Shown: one piece after another, positions 16,996-25,625 of the stretch | Position numbering within the stretch: position 1 is the stretch's first letter | Layout: each line of letters begins with the position of its first letter | DNA from: Methylobacter sp. | GTDB taxonomy: Bacteria > Pseudomonadota > Gammaproteobacteria > Methylococcales > Methylomonadaceae | Direction of reading: 5' to 3' | Assembly (NCBI RefSeq): GCF_004322395.1 | Contig: NZ_SCTW01000029.1 | Span: forward strand, 124,001 to 188,000 | DNA length: 64,000 bases | The notes under the pieces: model-generated | The model's input: the letters and a program-made list of their open reading frames with translations, nothing else | Told to the model about the DNA's origin: nothing | Databases searched by the model: none | Translations under genes and position numbers: made by a program

Positions 16996-19900
16996 TTTCC
17001 CAATACTTTATCGAAAGACCGATTTTCGCCAACGTTATTGCGCTGATCACTATCATTCTGGGCCTGGTTTGTTTTATGAACCTGCCCGTGGCGCAATATC
17101 CGCCTATTGTGCCGCCGACCATACAGGTGACAACCCGCTACCCCGGCGCCAGCGCCGAGGTGGTTGCGAATACGGTGGGCATCCCTATCGAACAGGCGGT
17201 CAATGGCGTGGAGAACTCGTTATATATGCTGTCAACCAGCGCCGGCGACGGCAGCTACACCTTAACCATCACATTCAATGTCGGGACCGATCTTAATACT
17301 TCCACGTCGCTGGTACAAAACCTGGTCAACAGCGCTTTGCCGCAGCTTCCCTTATCGGTTCAACCGCAGGGCGTCAACGTAAAAAAAGTTTCAACGGACA
17401 TCTTGTTGGTGGTAGGACTGTATTCGGAAGACGACCGCTTTGACGACACTTTTCTTTCCAATTACGCCGTAATCAACTTGCAGAATCCGCTGGCGCGCTT
17501 GCCCGGTGTCGGTCAAATCGCGGTACGGGGCGCCGGGCCTTATAGCATGAGGGTCTGGTTGAATCCGGAAAAGCTTCGCTACTTCAGCTTAACGACTCAG
17601 GATGTCATCAGCGCCATCCAGAGCCAAAATTTGCAAGTGGCCGCAGGACAACTGGGCGGCCCTCCGGTTCCCGCGAACCAGACATTCCAATTTACCGTCA
17701 ACGCGATGGGCCGTTTAGAGGATGTGGATCAATTCGAGAATATCGTTATCAAAAGCACCCGTGGGGAGTCGGCGCAGATCGTGCGAATTCGCGATGTCTC
17801 CCGCGTCGAGCTTAGCCGCCAAAGCTACAGCAACTTTTCCGAATCCAGCGGCCACAAGGCGACGGTGATGCCGGTGTTTACCTTGCCCGGCGCCAATGCG
17901 CTTAGCGTAGCCGAGGAAGTTAAAAAGGCGATGGCGACCATGAGCAAGGACTTTCCTCCGGGCCTGAAATACGAAATTCACTATGACACCACGAAGTTTG
18001 TCCGTAGCGCGATACACGATGTCTACATTACATTGTTCGAGGCCGGCATACTGGTGCTCATTGTCGTGGTGGTATTTTTACAGAGTTGGCGAGCCACGCT
18101 GGTGCCGGCGACGACCGTCCCCGTCACGCTGATCGGCGCGTTTGCGGCGATGTCCATGCTTGGTTTCGGTATCAATCTGTTGACTTTGTTCGCGCTGATT
18201 CTGGCGATCGGTATTGTCGTCGACGATGCCATTGTTATCGTCGAAAACGCCTCGTATCATATCGAGCAAGGTATGGCTCCGAAACAAGCGACAATCAAAG
18301 CGATGCAGGAAATCACCGGGCCGATAATGGGTATCACTCTGGTACTGACTTCGGTGTTTCTACCGGCGGCTTTTCTTCCGGGAATTACCGGACAGCTGTT
18401 TCGTCAGTTCGCTTTGGTCATCGCATCCACAGCTATCATCAGCGCGATTAATGCGCTGACGCTCAAACCGGCCCAGTGTGCTCTGTGGCTGCGTCCAGCT
18501 CAAAATAAGCAAGTCAATTGGTTTTTCCGCGGTTTTAACAAGGCGTATAGTTGGTTTGAGAATGCTTACGTGCGCTTGGTTACCTGGATGGTACATCGGG
18601 CCGTTGCGATGGTGCTGCTGTACGTGCTGATCATCACTCTCAGCGCGTGGAGGTTTGCCTATCACCCTACAGGATTCTTACCCACCGAAGATCAGGGTTA
18701 TGCGATAGTGATTACCAAACTTCCGGATGCTTCTTCGCAGCCGCGAGTAACTGCCGTGACCAAGTCGCTGAATGAGATTCTTCATAAAACTCAAGGAGTG
18801 GAAGCCTGGGTCACCATTGGCGGACTGTCCATACTGGACGGCGCCAATGTCTCCAACATCGTCACCACTTTTATTGTTTTTGAAGATTGGAGCAAACGGG
18901 GGGCGGATTTAAGTCAGGACACGATTACCGCCAATCTGCGCCGCGATCTAACGACCCTTGAGGAATCCGGATCTCTTGTGCTGATACCTCCCCCGATCCG
19001 TGGGCTGGGCCAGGGAGGCGGTTTCCAATTAATGATTGAAGATCGTCAAAGCCTGGGCCTTGCCGAGTTACAAAAAGCGGTCGACGAAGTCATCCGGGCA
19101 GGCAATTCCCAATCCGGCTTGCGAAATTTGATCTCTACTTTCAATGCCCGCAGCCCGCAGCTTTTTCTTGATATTGACAGGACCAAGGCGGAGTCATTGA
19201 ATATTCCGCTGAGTAATGTGTTTTCGACGTTGCAGACCTATCTGGGTTCATCCTTTGTGAATCTGTTTAACAAATTCAACCAAGTATTCCAGGTTTATGT
19301 TCAGGCCGATGCGCCGTTTCGTACACAGCCGGAAAACATCAAGAGCCTGTATGTCCGAAATGGACAAGGTGAAATGGTGCCGTTGGGAACTCTGCTGGAA
19401 GTTAAGCGGACTGTAGGTGCCGAACTGGTGTCGCGTTACAATCTTTACCCGGCTGCGCAAATATACGGCGCTGCCGCGCCGGGATTCAGTTCCGGACAAG
19501 CGCTAAATTTGATGGAGCAAGTGGCCAATAAAACCTTGCCCAAAGGGATCGGTTTCGACTGGACTGCAACGTCTTATCAGGAAAAGCAGGTGGGCAATCA
19601 AGCTTATTTTATTTACGGTCTCTCGATTACGTTGGTGTTTATGGTGCTCGCGGCGTTGTACGAAAGTTGGACCAGTCCTTTGGCCGTGGTGCTGGTCGTG
19701 CCTATGGCTTTAGTGGGCGTGCTCTTGGCTTTAATGATGCGGGGATTCGACAATAATCTTTATACGCAGGTCGGGCTGATCTTAATGATAGGCCTGGCTT
19801 GCAAGAATGCGATTCTGATCGTTGAATTCGCCCGGCAGTTGCAAGCCGACGGAATGCCTGTGCCGGAGGCTGCGGTGGAGGCCACTCGTCGGCGCTTTCG

Positions 19901-20111
19901 GCCCATCGTCATGACCTCATTCGCTTTTATTCTGGGTGTTGTGCCTTTGCTCGGCGCCTCGGAAGCGGGGGCGGCCAGCCAACAGGCCATCGGTACGGTG
20001 GTTTTTGGCGGTATGCTGTCTTCAACGCTTTTGGCGATACCGTTCGTACCGGTACTTTACGTTATGACACAGCGATTGGGGGCTTGGACAACCGAACATA
20101 TGAGCAAGTAA
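16992..20111 (+). CDS. RND multidrug efflux pump, HAE1 family inner-membrane transporter
   Basis: A 1,039-residue proton-driven exporter of the AcrB/MexF kind. It starts with the conserved MISQYFIERPIFANVIAL and keeps the proton-relay residues: the pair of aspartates in IVVDDAIVIVENA (helix 4, near residue 411) and the lysine of GLACKNAILIVEFARQ (helix 10, near 940). The large porter loops hold the usual FPPG segment, and the twelve helices can be followed by their hydrophobic stretches. Substrates cannot be read from the sequence. No regulator gene is adjacent other than the LuxR-type genes about 750 bases upstream of the operon on the other strand. Confidence 0.95.
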   Translation: MISQYFIERPIFANVIALITIILGLVCFMNLPVAQYPPIVPPTIQVTTRYPGASAEVVANTVGIPIEQAVNGVENSLYMLSTSAGDGSYTLTITFNVGTDLNTSTSLVQNLVNSALPQLPLSVQPQGVNVKKVSTDILLVVGLYSEDDRFDDTFLSNYAVINLQNPLARLPGVGQIAVRGAGPYSMRVWLNPEKLRYFSLTTQDVISAIQSQNLQVAAGQLGGPPVPANQTFQFTVNAMGRLEDVDQFENIVIKSTRGESAQIVRIRDVSRVELSRQSYSNFSESSGHKATVMPVFTLPGANALSVAEEVKKAMATMSKDFPPGLKYEIHYDTTKFVRSAIHDVYITLFEAGILVLIVVVVFLQSWRATLVPATTVPVTLIGAFAAMSMLGFGINLLTLFALILAIGIVVDDAIVIVENASYHIEQGMAPKQATIKAMQEITGPIMGITLVLTSVFLPAAFLPGITGQLFRQFALVIASTAIISAINALTLKPAQCALWLRPAQNKQVNWFFRGFNKAYSWFENAYVRLVTWMVHRAVAMVLLYVLIITLSAWRFAYHPTGFLPTEDQGYAIVITKLPDASSQPRVTAVTKSLNEILHKTQGVEAWVTIGGLSILDGANVSNIVTTFIVFEDWSKRGADLSQDTITANLRRDLTTLEESGSLVLIPPPIRGLGQGGGFQLMIEDRQSLGLAELQKAVDEVIRAGNSQSGLRNLISTFNARSPQLFLDIDRTKAESLNIPLSNVFSTLQTYLGSSFVNLFNKFNQVFQVYVQADAPFRTQPENIKSLYVRNGQGEMVPLGTLLEVKRTVGAELVSRYNLYPAAQIYGAAAPGFSSGQALNLMEQVANKTLPKGIGFDWTATSYQEKQVGNQAYFIYGLSITLVFMVLAALYESWTSPLAVVLVVPMALVGVLLALMMRGFDNNLYTQVGLILMIGLACKNAILIVEFARQLQADGMPVPEAAVEATRRRFRPIVMTSFAFILGVVPLLGASEAGAASQQAIGTVVFGGMLSSTLLAIPFVPVLYVMTQRLGAWTTEHMSK

Positions 20112-20197
20112 ATTGGTTATCCAAAAAACCACTGATGTTACGCAGTTAGCCGAATAAATGATGTATTAAGGAGTCGCTCATGCGAAGGTTATTTGAA

Positions 20198-20420
20198 TCG
20201 GGGTCTCGCCCCCGAAGGCGAGTTACTTTCTTTTGCTTCGCCAAAAGAAAGTAACCAAAGAAAAGGCGCCCCGATTGCCGCTTTGCTCCTGCGTTCCTCG
20301 ATTTCACCGAGGGTTGCCAGAAGGGCCATCCTTGGCCCTCTGGCAACGCGCTGCATCCATGCAGCGCCCCTAACGGGCTGTTCTCGGCGAAAGCTCCGGT
20401 ACTCGGCGCGGCAAACGGGA
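20198..20420. repeat. Dispersed structured repeat with three consecutive hairpins
   Basis: Three strong hairpins follow each other: a perfect 14-bp stem GTTACTTTCTTTTG (20222-20235) with its complement at 20242-20255, a long imperfect stem at 20313-20347 beginning GTTGCCAGAAGGGCC, and GCGCTGCAT/ATGCAGCGC at 20348-20367. I recognise the first hairpin and its surroundings as a repeat found in many beta- and gammaproteobacteria. Open frames across it on both strands are an effect of the repeat. It fills most of the 486 bases between the efflux pump and gmk. Confidence 0.7.
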
Positions 20421-20597
20421 AAAATACCGTCCGTGTGTAACATCAGAAAATCAGTTGAATGCGATATTTCCGGACAACTGTAGCAGCATTTGAACGAAAG
20501 CCTATTTTGCCAAACGGCGGCATCCTGTATCATGTAAATTATTTAATCTACACCTATCTACTCAGGTGCGATCCTGAGTCTTTCATCAGATTTATTT

Positions 20598-21224
20598 ATG
20601 AATATCGGCAAACTGTATATTATTTCCGCTCCTTCCGGCGCCGGTAAAACCAGCTTAGTTAAACAGCTGGTTGCCGATTTGGATGGTTTGACAGTGTCAA
20701 TATCCCATACTACCCGTCAGATGCGTCCCGGCGAAGCTCATGGTCAGGATTATTACTTTGTCTCTGTCGCAGACTTTCAAGCCATGCAGGAAAAACAGGC
20801 GTTCCTTGAGCATGCCCAGGTTTTTGATAATTTTTACGGCACTGCACAGCAAACCGTAGAAGAAAACCTGAACCGGGGATTGGATGTAATTCTCGAGATC
20901 GACTGGCAAGGCGCGGAACAAATAAAAAAACTGCTGCCCGACAGTATTTCGATTTTTATCCTGCCGCCATCGACGGAAGTTCTATTGCAGCGCCTCAGAA
21001 ACCGAGGCCAGGACGATGAGCAAATTATTGAACGCCGGATGCGCGATGCGGTGACCGAAATTCGCCACCATGAGGAGTTTGATTATCTGGTGGTTAATGA
21101 TGTGTTTGCCCAGGCACTGACTGAATTAAAAAGCATCATCATCGCCAATCGGTTAACCCGGCAACGGCAATTGCATAATTTGCGGCCTTTATTAACTTCG
21201 CTGCTCGCATCAAAAAACGCTTAG
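20598..21224 (+). CDS. gmk: Guanylate kinase
   Basis: It phosphorylates GMP to GDP with ATP in the cytoplasm, an essential step of purine nucleotide and (p)ppGpp supply. The 208 residues match bacterial Gmk. The P-loop SAPSGAGKTS is at residues 10-19; the GMP-binding segment SHTTRQMRPGEAHGQDYYFV lies around 36-55; the lid region RLRNRGQDDEQIIERRM around 130-146. No ribosome-binding site of note precedes it. It ends one base before the convergent RRM gene, leaving no room for a separate terminator. Confidence 0.96.
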   Translation: MNIGKLYIISAPSGAGKTSLVKQLVADLDGLTVSISHTTRQMRPGEAHGQDYYFVSVADFQAMQEKQAFLEHAQVFDNFYGTAQQTVEENLNRGLDVILEIDWQGAEQIKKLLPDSISIFILPPSTEVLLQRLRNRGQDDEQIIERRMRDAVTEIRHHEEFDYLVVNDVFAQALTELKSIIIANRLTRQRQLHNLRPLLTSLLASKNA

Positions 21225-21689
21225 TTAACCATCCAGTTTTCTATAGAACGCTTTTTCGCTAGTAAATTGCAATTCCGCTTTTTTTTCTTTGAACTCATTT
21301 TCTTTTTTAATTTCCAAATTTCGGCGCCTGCGGTCGCCTTTGCGCTTATTCTTAGACGCTTCAACCAGCTGTTCTCTGCTGATTCTCGGATCGTTGTGCC
21401 AACGCCTGGTTTGATACTCACGTACGACAACACTTTTGCCCTTTATTCGCTTCTTGTTGAGCTTATTTATGGCTTTTATTGCAACGGAATCGGGGGTTAT
21501 TGTAACGAGTCCATGACATTCAAAATCCTCCATTGAGCTATCTTTTTGCCTTAAAATAGAAATATGTTCTATTTGGCCGCGTTTACTTAACAAACTACCT
21601 TTAATAGCGGGCTGGATAAAATCTTCTATATCTTTTTCTGTTGTATTGCTAAGTATATTTTTTAACAAAATAATCATTGAGATATCCAT
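21225..21689 (-). CDS. RNA recognition motif (RRM) protein
   Basis: A 154-residue basic protein. Residues 6-90 follow the RRM pattern: a first strand IILLKNILSNTT (RNP2-like), a helix, then HGLVTITPDSVAIKAINKLN (RNP1-like region and helix 2) and GKSVVVREYQTR as last strand. The rest, RRRRNLEIKKENEFKEKKAE, is highly charged and probably disordered or helical. Bacterial single-RRM proteins are small RNA-binding proteins with varied or unknown roles. The aromatic residues of canonical RNP1 are weak here, so RNA binding is inference. It is convergent with gmk and the stop codons are adjacent. The start could also be ATG 21677. Confidence 0.7.
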   Translation of the reverse strand: MDISMIILLKNILSNTTEKDIEDFIQPAIKGSLLSKRGQIEHISILRQKDSSMEDFECHGLVTITPDSVAIKAINKLNKKRIKGKSVVVREYQTRRWHNDPRISREQLVEASKNKRKGDRRRRNLEIKKENEFKEKKAELQFTSEKAFYRKLDG

Positions 21690-21780
21690 TTTTTAAATTG
21701 CAAAAAGACGCATCTGGTACATTCTAGTCTGTCGGGTACTTTTTTCTACCCACGAGGCTCTTCGGCTTTTTTAAATAGCC

Positions 21781-21930
21781 CCATTCTCAACCATCGGCAG
21801 CACTCGGTATTCAATGCCCGAACAGGAAAACTTCGCTCTCTGTTGCTTTAAAGTGTAGCTAATTCCTGTTTCGGCGAGCCAAATAATTTAAATAAAACCG
21901 GCAGCAACAATTAAGGTTAAAAAAGTGCCG
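21781..21930 (-). pseudogene. Decayed duplicate of a czcA / DUF3240 junction
   Basis: Two blocks match the functional locus at 25.3-25.7 kb on the same strand. 21781-21840 resembles 25327-25386, the end of the DUF3240 gene (CCAT, then TCAACCA, CGGCAGCAC and so on). 21869-21930 resembles 25637-25698, the last codons of czcA (FGLPKLFK-type codons, including the shared run AATAATTTAAA). The central part of DUF3240 is missing and the frames are broken. This is what remains of a second metal-exporter operon or of a partial duplication. Confidence 0.65.
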
Positions 21931-21945
21931 TAGCGTGGTTTCGCG

Positions 21946-22458
21946 CTAGAAAATCGCCATGATGGGTTCCTTCCAGCTCGCGAACCACTCGGTCAAATCG
22001 CGGCTGCCGCCCAGAGCGCTGAGACGGCGGTCGATGGCGTCCTGATTGCCCCACACTACTCCTGCCAACGCGCCGCCGGCCACACGCGCTTCGATATCCT
22101 TACAGTAAAGCCCCAGGTCGCGCTGGACATAGAATCCGTATGTGCGGCAAGCTACCGGGCGATGGGCGTAGACCATGCAGGCTCCCGCCGACCGGTCCAA
22201 CAACGGGCAGACGATAGGGCGCGATGCTTGCTCGGCCAGCGCGGCGATGTCACGGCCGATTTCTTGAAGCCGCTCCGAGGACAGCGCGGCCAGCCCGTCC
22301 CTCAGTAAATCCCATTCCTCCGCAGTGAGCCGGGGTATTTCGGCGAGCCGTCGGCAACAACCGTCGCAGCCCATACGGCAGAGCCAATCGGGATTGTCAT
22401 CGCGGATAGCTCGTACCCGCGCTTCGATATCGGCATGGAGTTGGGTCAGTGTGTTCAT
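21946..22458 (-). CDS. YkgJ-family cysteine-cluster protein (putative metal-binding)
   Basis: A 170-residue cytoplasmic protein of the YkgJ/UPF0153 type. The cysteine cluster is visible: CRMGCDGCCRR at about residues 27-37, then CPLLDRSAGACMVYAHRPVACRTYGF at about 88-113 with three further cysteines, and a final CKD near 128. Families with this pattern are thought to bind zinc or an iron-sulfur cluster, but their biochemical role is not established. It is a single gene with about 370 bases before fba on the opposite strand. The lack of obvious partners gives no functional hint. Confidence 0.85.
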   Translation of the reverse strand: MNTLTQLHADIEARVRAIRDDNPDWLCRMGCDGCCRRLAEIPRLTAEEWDLLRDGLAALSSERLQEIGRDIAALAEQASRPIVCPLLDRSAGACMVYAHRPVACRTYGFYVQRDLGLYCKDIEARVAGGALAGVVWGNQDAIDRRLSALGGSRDLTEWFASWKEPIMAIF

Positions 22459-22824
22459 CTTCGTGTCCGGCCTTTTTAACCGCGCTTTGAAAAGCTTTTA
22501 TTATGGATTGAAAATAATGGAACTGAAATTTGATGGCCGAAATAATATCCTAAACCGGCATTTACCGTTTAAGAATCTGAACTGATAGGCTGATTGACTC
22601 GGCTTGTCGACAAGTTCTATGCAAGGTCAGGTGAATTTTCAAAAACAGCTATTCAACGCAACGCTCAGCGAACGAAGCGTAACCGGAGGTTAGGCACGAA
22701 TGCAGGTTATGGCTGAGCTTTGCGAAGCCCGACAAATTGTGTCTTATAATGTTCGGCTTCGTACCTCCGCCTCGTCGGTGATGTATACAACCTAAGAATA
22801 AAACCCAATTAAGGAGCGCTAATC
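22459..22824. other. 366-base intergenic region before fba
   Basis: No gene is supported. It holds the 12-base palindrome CTTGTCGACAAG (22603-22614) and, around 22660-22790, text rich in CGAAGC and GGAGG with partial inverted complementarity that looks like an old dispersed repeat. The fba start at 22825 is preceded by AAGGAGCGCT, a good ribosome-binding site. Confidence 0.5.
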
Positions 22825-23838
22825 ATGGCTTTAGTGTCATTGCGACAAGTTTTGGATTATGCCGCGGAGCATGGCTTTGCCGTTCCCGCATTCAACGTCA
22901 GTAACATGGAGCAAGTTCAGGCCATTATGCAAGCGGCGGACGCCTGCGATAGCCCGGTGATTATGCAAGGCTCGGCCGGTGCAAATCGCTATGCCGGCGA
23001 AGTGTTTTTACGGCATTTGATTCTGGCCGCCGTTGAACAATATCCGCATATTCCAGTCGTCATGCACCGGGATCATGCGCCGACACCCGACATTTGCGCA
23101 CAAGCCATTCAATCCGGCTTCAGCTCCGTGATGATGGACGGCTCGTTGCTGGAAGATATGAAAACGCCAGCCGATTTTGAATATAATGTGGACGTTACCC
23201 GCACCGTGGTCAAAATGGCGCATGCGTGCGGCGTATCGGTTGAAGGCGAAATCGGCTGCCTAGGCTCATTGGAAACTAAAAACGAACCGATGGATCACAG
23301 CCGGTTGCTGACCGATCCCGACGAAGCGGTCGAATTTGTTAAGCAAACGCAAATCGATGCGTTGGCGGTCGCCATCGGCACCAGTCACGGCGCTTATAAA
23401 TTCAGCAAACCGCCGACCGGCGAAGTGTTGGTTATCAGCCGTTTAAAAACCTTGCAACAACGCCTGCCGAATACGCATTTTGTTATGCACGGCTCCAGTT
23501 CCGTGCCGCAAGACTGGCTGAAAATCATCAATGAATACGGCGGCGATATTCCAGAAACCTATGGCGTTCCGGTGGATGAAATTGTCGAAGGGATTAAATA
23601 CGGGGTCCGTAAAGTCAATATCGATACCGACTTGCGCATGGCTTCTACCGGGGCGATTCGCCGTTATATATCCCAACCCGAAAACGCATCGGATTTGGAC
23701 GCGCGTAAAATCTACCAAGCAGCAAGAGACGCGATGCAAGCGCTTTGTCAGGCGCGTTATGAAGCCTTCGGCTCTGCCGGGCATGCCGGTAAAATTAAAG
23801 CCGTTCCATTGGGCGAAATGGCTAGGCGTTATACATAA
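22825..23838 (+). CDS. fba: Fructose-bisphosphate aldolase, class II, Calvin-cycle subtype
   Basis: This zinc-dependent aldolase joins glyceraldehyde 3-phosphate and dihydroxyacetone phosphate, serving glycolysis, gluconeogenesis and, in autotrophs and some methylotrophs, sugar-phosphate cycles. The 337 residues read as the Calvin-cycle subtype (CbbA-like): [20 protein letters not shown] at the start, the metal-site region [12 protein letters not shown] near residue 80 with its histidine, [10 protein letters not shown] near 139, TSHGAYKF near 190 and [11 protein letters not shown] near 266. The usual HQDHG of the family is HRDHA here, a conservative change. It is monocistronic. A dispersed repeat lies 36 bases downstream. 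Confidence 0.93.
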   Translation: MALVSLRQVLDYAAEHGFAVPAFNVSNMEQVQAIMQAADACDSPVIMQGSAGANRYAGEVFLRHLILAAVEQYPHIPVVMHRDHAPTPDICAQAIQSGFSSVMMDGSLLEDMKTPADFEYNVDVTRTVVKMAHACGVSVEGEIGCLGSLETKNEPMDHSRLLTDPDEAVEFVKQTQIDALAVAIGTSHGAYKFSKPPTGEVLVISRLKTLQQRLPNTHFVMHGSSSVPQDWLKIINEYGGDIPETYGVPVDEIVEGIKYGVRKVNIDTDLRMASTGAIRRYISQPENASDLDARKIYQAARDAMQALCQARYEAFGSAGHAGKIKAVPLGEMARRYT

Positions 23839-23873
23839 GAATAGAGAAACGGGTGATAGCTAATAAGTTTAAA

Positions 23874-23958
23874 CTGTAGCCCGTATGAAGCAACGCGAAA
23901 TGCGGGGCATTTAGTGCCACGAGTCCCTGGATTCCGCTATGCTCCATCCAGGCTACAG
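23874..23958. repeat. 85-bp dispersed repeat with short terminal inverted repeats
   Basis: Begins CTGTAGCC (23874-23881) and ends GGCTACAG (23951-23958), with CCTGGATTCCGCTATGCTCC inside. I know this as a REP-like intergenic repeat seen in many gammaproteobacteria. The rest of 23839-24214 shows no gene; a 75-codon frame across it is not convincing. Confidence 0.65.
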
Positions 23959-24187
23959 GCTGAAAGCTGTGAAGCAGGATTCAATTTCCGCATCGGAGTT
24001 TGCAATAAAAATTTCGATAGCCATTGATTGTCTGGAACGAGAACGCATAATGTTCAAGATCAGCGGAAACGCCCTTCGGGAAGCTCAATCGAAGCCGGAA
24101 ACTTCGAATAACTACCGAAACAAAAGAAAGAACCCCAGGGCGTTTTCCGCTGCATCGTCATGTTAGGCCAGTTTGTTACGTCTGTGT

Positions 24188-24212
24188 GGGCAAATGATAA
24201 AGCCTTTTGCCC
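24188..24212 (-). terminator. Possible hairpin terminator
   Basis: GGGCAAA at 24188-24194 pairs with TTTGCCC at 24206-24212, immediately after the stop codon of the membrane protein gene at 24215-24976. There is no clean T-run after the stem on the minus strand, so this is a weak call. Confidence 0.3.
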
Positions 24213-24214
24213 AT

Positions 24215-24976
24215 CTACCGGGCTGGCTTTGCATTTTTAGTTTCTAATCTTGCCATGTGGTATTCGCGTGCTTGTATCGCACTCACCTTCGAACATTCAA
24301 TGCGTGAGGATAAGGTACCCCATGAGTCATATTTTGGCGGGTAGAGCTTTTCCAACTCAAACTTTTGGATGCAGTCTTCGGCAAAACGTAGGCTTTCATC
24401 GGAATATGTTAGGATCATGTTGAAAATATTGATGTGCAACTGCCCTTCCCGTTCCCACCATTCGTTCACGAATTTATCCAAGGTATGAAGAGAATCGTAG
24501 AAAGCAATTAACGCCGTCGCATCATCGCCCGTCAAATCCCGGAATTGCGGAGCATTCGGATACAAAGTTGGCATGTACGGGATGAAATCTTTTTGCAGGT
24601 CGTTCGGTTTGACTATTTGCTCTCCGGCAGCATAGGCTATAGAAGCGCTTGAGAAAGTCGGAATAGCGCGCTGGTGAATGTAGAGAACTCTCTCTATAGT
24701 CCGGTTCAATTCGGGTGCCAGATACCTACGCGCTTCGGATTCGCGCCGCGCCTTGTCCTCGGAATTAGAACGTCGATTATTCAATTCGGTAACCCATGCT
24801 CCCAACAAGGAAGCTCCAGCACCAAACAATGCCCCAGAGATCGTTGAAACCTTAGTGGATAGAAATGCGATGCCAGCTAAGAACAGCAAAGCCGCCAGCG
24901 CCATGTGCGGATTCTTCCGAATATAGCTGAGACCGGAGACGGCAGCCAATTTGATACAAATTCCGATTTTCTGCAT
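24215..24976 (-). CDS. Hypothetical protein with an N-terminal pair of membrane helices
   Basis: A 253-residue protein I do not recognise. Two hydrophobic segments (about residues 25-42, ALAALLFLAGIAFLS, and 46-62, SGALFGAGASLLGAW) form a membrane hairpin. A charged coiled-coil-like stretch follows, NNRRSNSEDKARRESEARRY, and then a soluble alpha-helical domain of about 170 residues on the cytoplasmic side. There is no signal peptide and no known catalytic motif. It stands alone, transcribed towards fba. The layout resembles small membrane-anchored accessory proteins, but no function can be assigned. Confidence 0.6.
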   Translation of the reverse strand: MQKIGICIKLAAVSGLSYIRKNPHMALAALLFLAGIAFLSTKVSTISGALFGAGASLLGAWVTELNNRRSNSEDKARRESEARRYLAPELNRTIERVLYIHQRAIPTFSSASIAYAAGEQIVKPNDLQKDFIPYMPTLYPNAPQFRDLTGDDATALIAFYDSLHTLDKFVNEWWEREGQLHINIFNMILTYSDESLRFAEDCIQKFELEKLYPPKYDSWGTLSSRIECSKVSAIQAREYHMARLETKNAKPAR

Positions 24977-25129
24977 TCGTTTCTTTTGTCTCTAGTTGAA
25001 TTGCCAAAGATCACACCAACAGCATTTGAAGTGATCCGTCCGCTTCCGGCAATTAGTCAAACTTCGCTTTTTATACAGGCCTATCAAATAATTAGATAGT
25101 TTCTGTATATCATCCCTAATTATCAAACT

Positions 25130-25339
25130 CTAAGCAACAAACTGAGGCAACTTTATCGGAATGTTAACCGTATATCTTTCCTTAAGGGGTGATATACGGT
25201 TTTTTATCTTAACAAGCATCTGCTGCCCGTTGCTGACTACACAGTCAAATGGCTGAAGCAATAGACGGGTTTGAATCGAACTGTCAATAACCGATACGGA
25301 TGAAATCCAGACTTTTATCTCAAAGAATCCCATTTTCAA
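25130..25339 (-). CDS. Possible small protein after DUF3240 (uncertain)
   Basis: A 69-codon frame whose ATG lies inside the end of the DUF3240 gene (20-base overlap), on the same strand and thus in line with the czc operon. The sequence FDCVVSNGQQMLVKIKNRIS looks protein-like, but I know no family. It may equally be chance. Between 24977 and 25130 I see nothing else. Confidence 0.3.
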   Translation of the reverse strand: MKMGFFEIKVWISSVSVIDSSIQTRLLLQPFDCVVSNGQQMLVKIKNRISPLKERYTVNIPIKLPQFVA

Positions 25340-25625
25340 CCACCGGCAGCACCCAATATTTGATCCCCGAGCCGGAAAACTCGGCTTTCAATTGCGCCAA
25401 TAACGCGGCCAAGCTATGCTCCGGCACATACATTTGAAAACGGATTTTCTTTTGCCGCCCGCTGACCTGTTCGGCCAGCGACAAGCCTTCATTCCGGTGA
25501 TCATGGGAGTTGACCGGGAAACTGCTGAAGCCGTGTTCCGATTCCAAAGTCAGCAAGCAATCGACGGCCGCTTCTTCAAGGCTGGGCGGCACTTCGAGTG
25601 TGACTAAATACTCCTCGATATTCAT
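25320..25625 (-). CDS. DUF3240 family protein linked to a CzcA-type exporter
   Basis: A 101-residue cytosolic protein of a family (DUF3240) usually found directly after HME-type RND pump genes, as here. The fold looks ferredoxin-like, similar to small P-II-type or CutA-like proteins: YLVTLEVPPSLEEAAVDCLL, then KKIRFQMYVPEHSLAALLAQL, ending KYWVLPVVENGIL. Two histidines in NSHDHRNEG near residue 42 might bind metal. Its start overlaps the czcA stop by four bases, so they are translationally coupled. Function unknown; a metal-dependent adjustment of the pump is inference. A decayed copy of its 3' end lies at 21781-21840. Confidence 0.85.
   Translation of the reverse strand: MNIEEYLVTLEVPPSLEEAAVDCLLTLESEHGFSSFPVNSHDHRNEGLSLAEQVSGRQKKIRFQMYVPEHSLAALLAQLKAEFSGSGIKYWVLPVVENGIL

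Noticed and set aside
20193-20483. Overlapping short frames on both strands before gmk
   Set aside because: They span the triple-hairpin repeat; this repeat often produces such false gene calls.
23939-24166. 75-codon frame after fba
   Set aside because: It starts inside the dispersed repeat at 23874-23958 and has no recognisable protein features.
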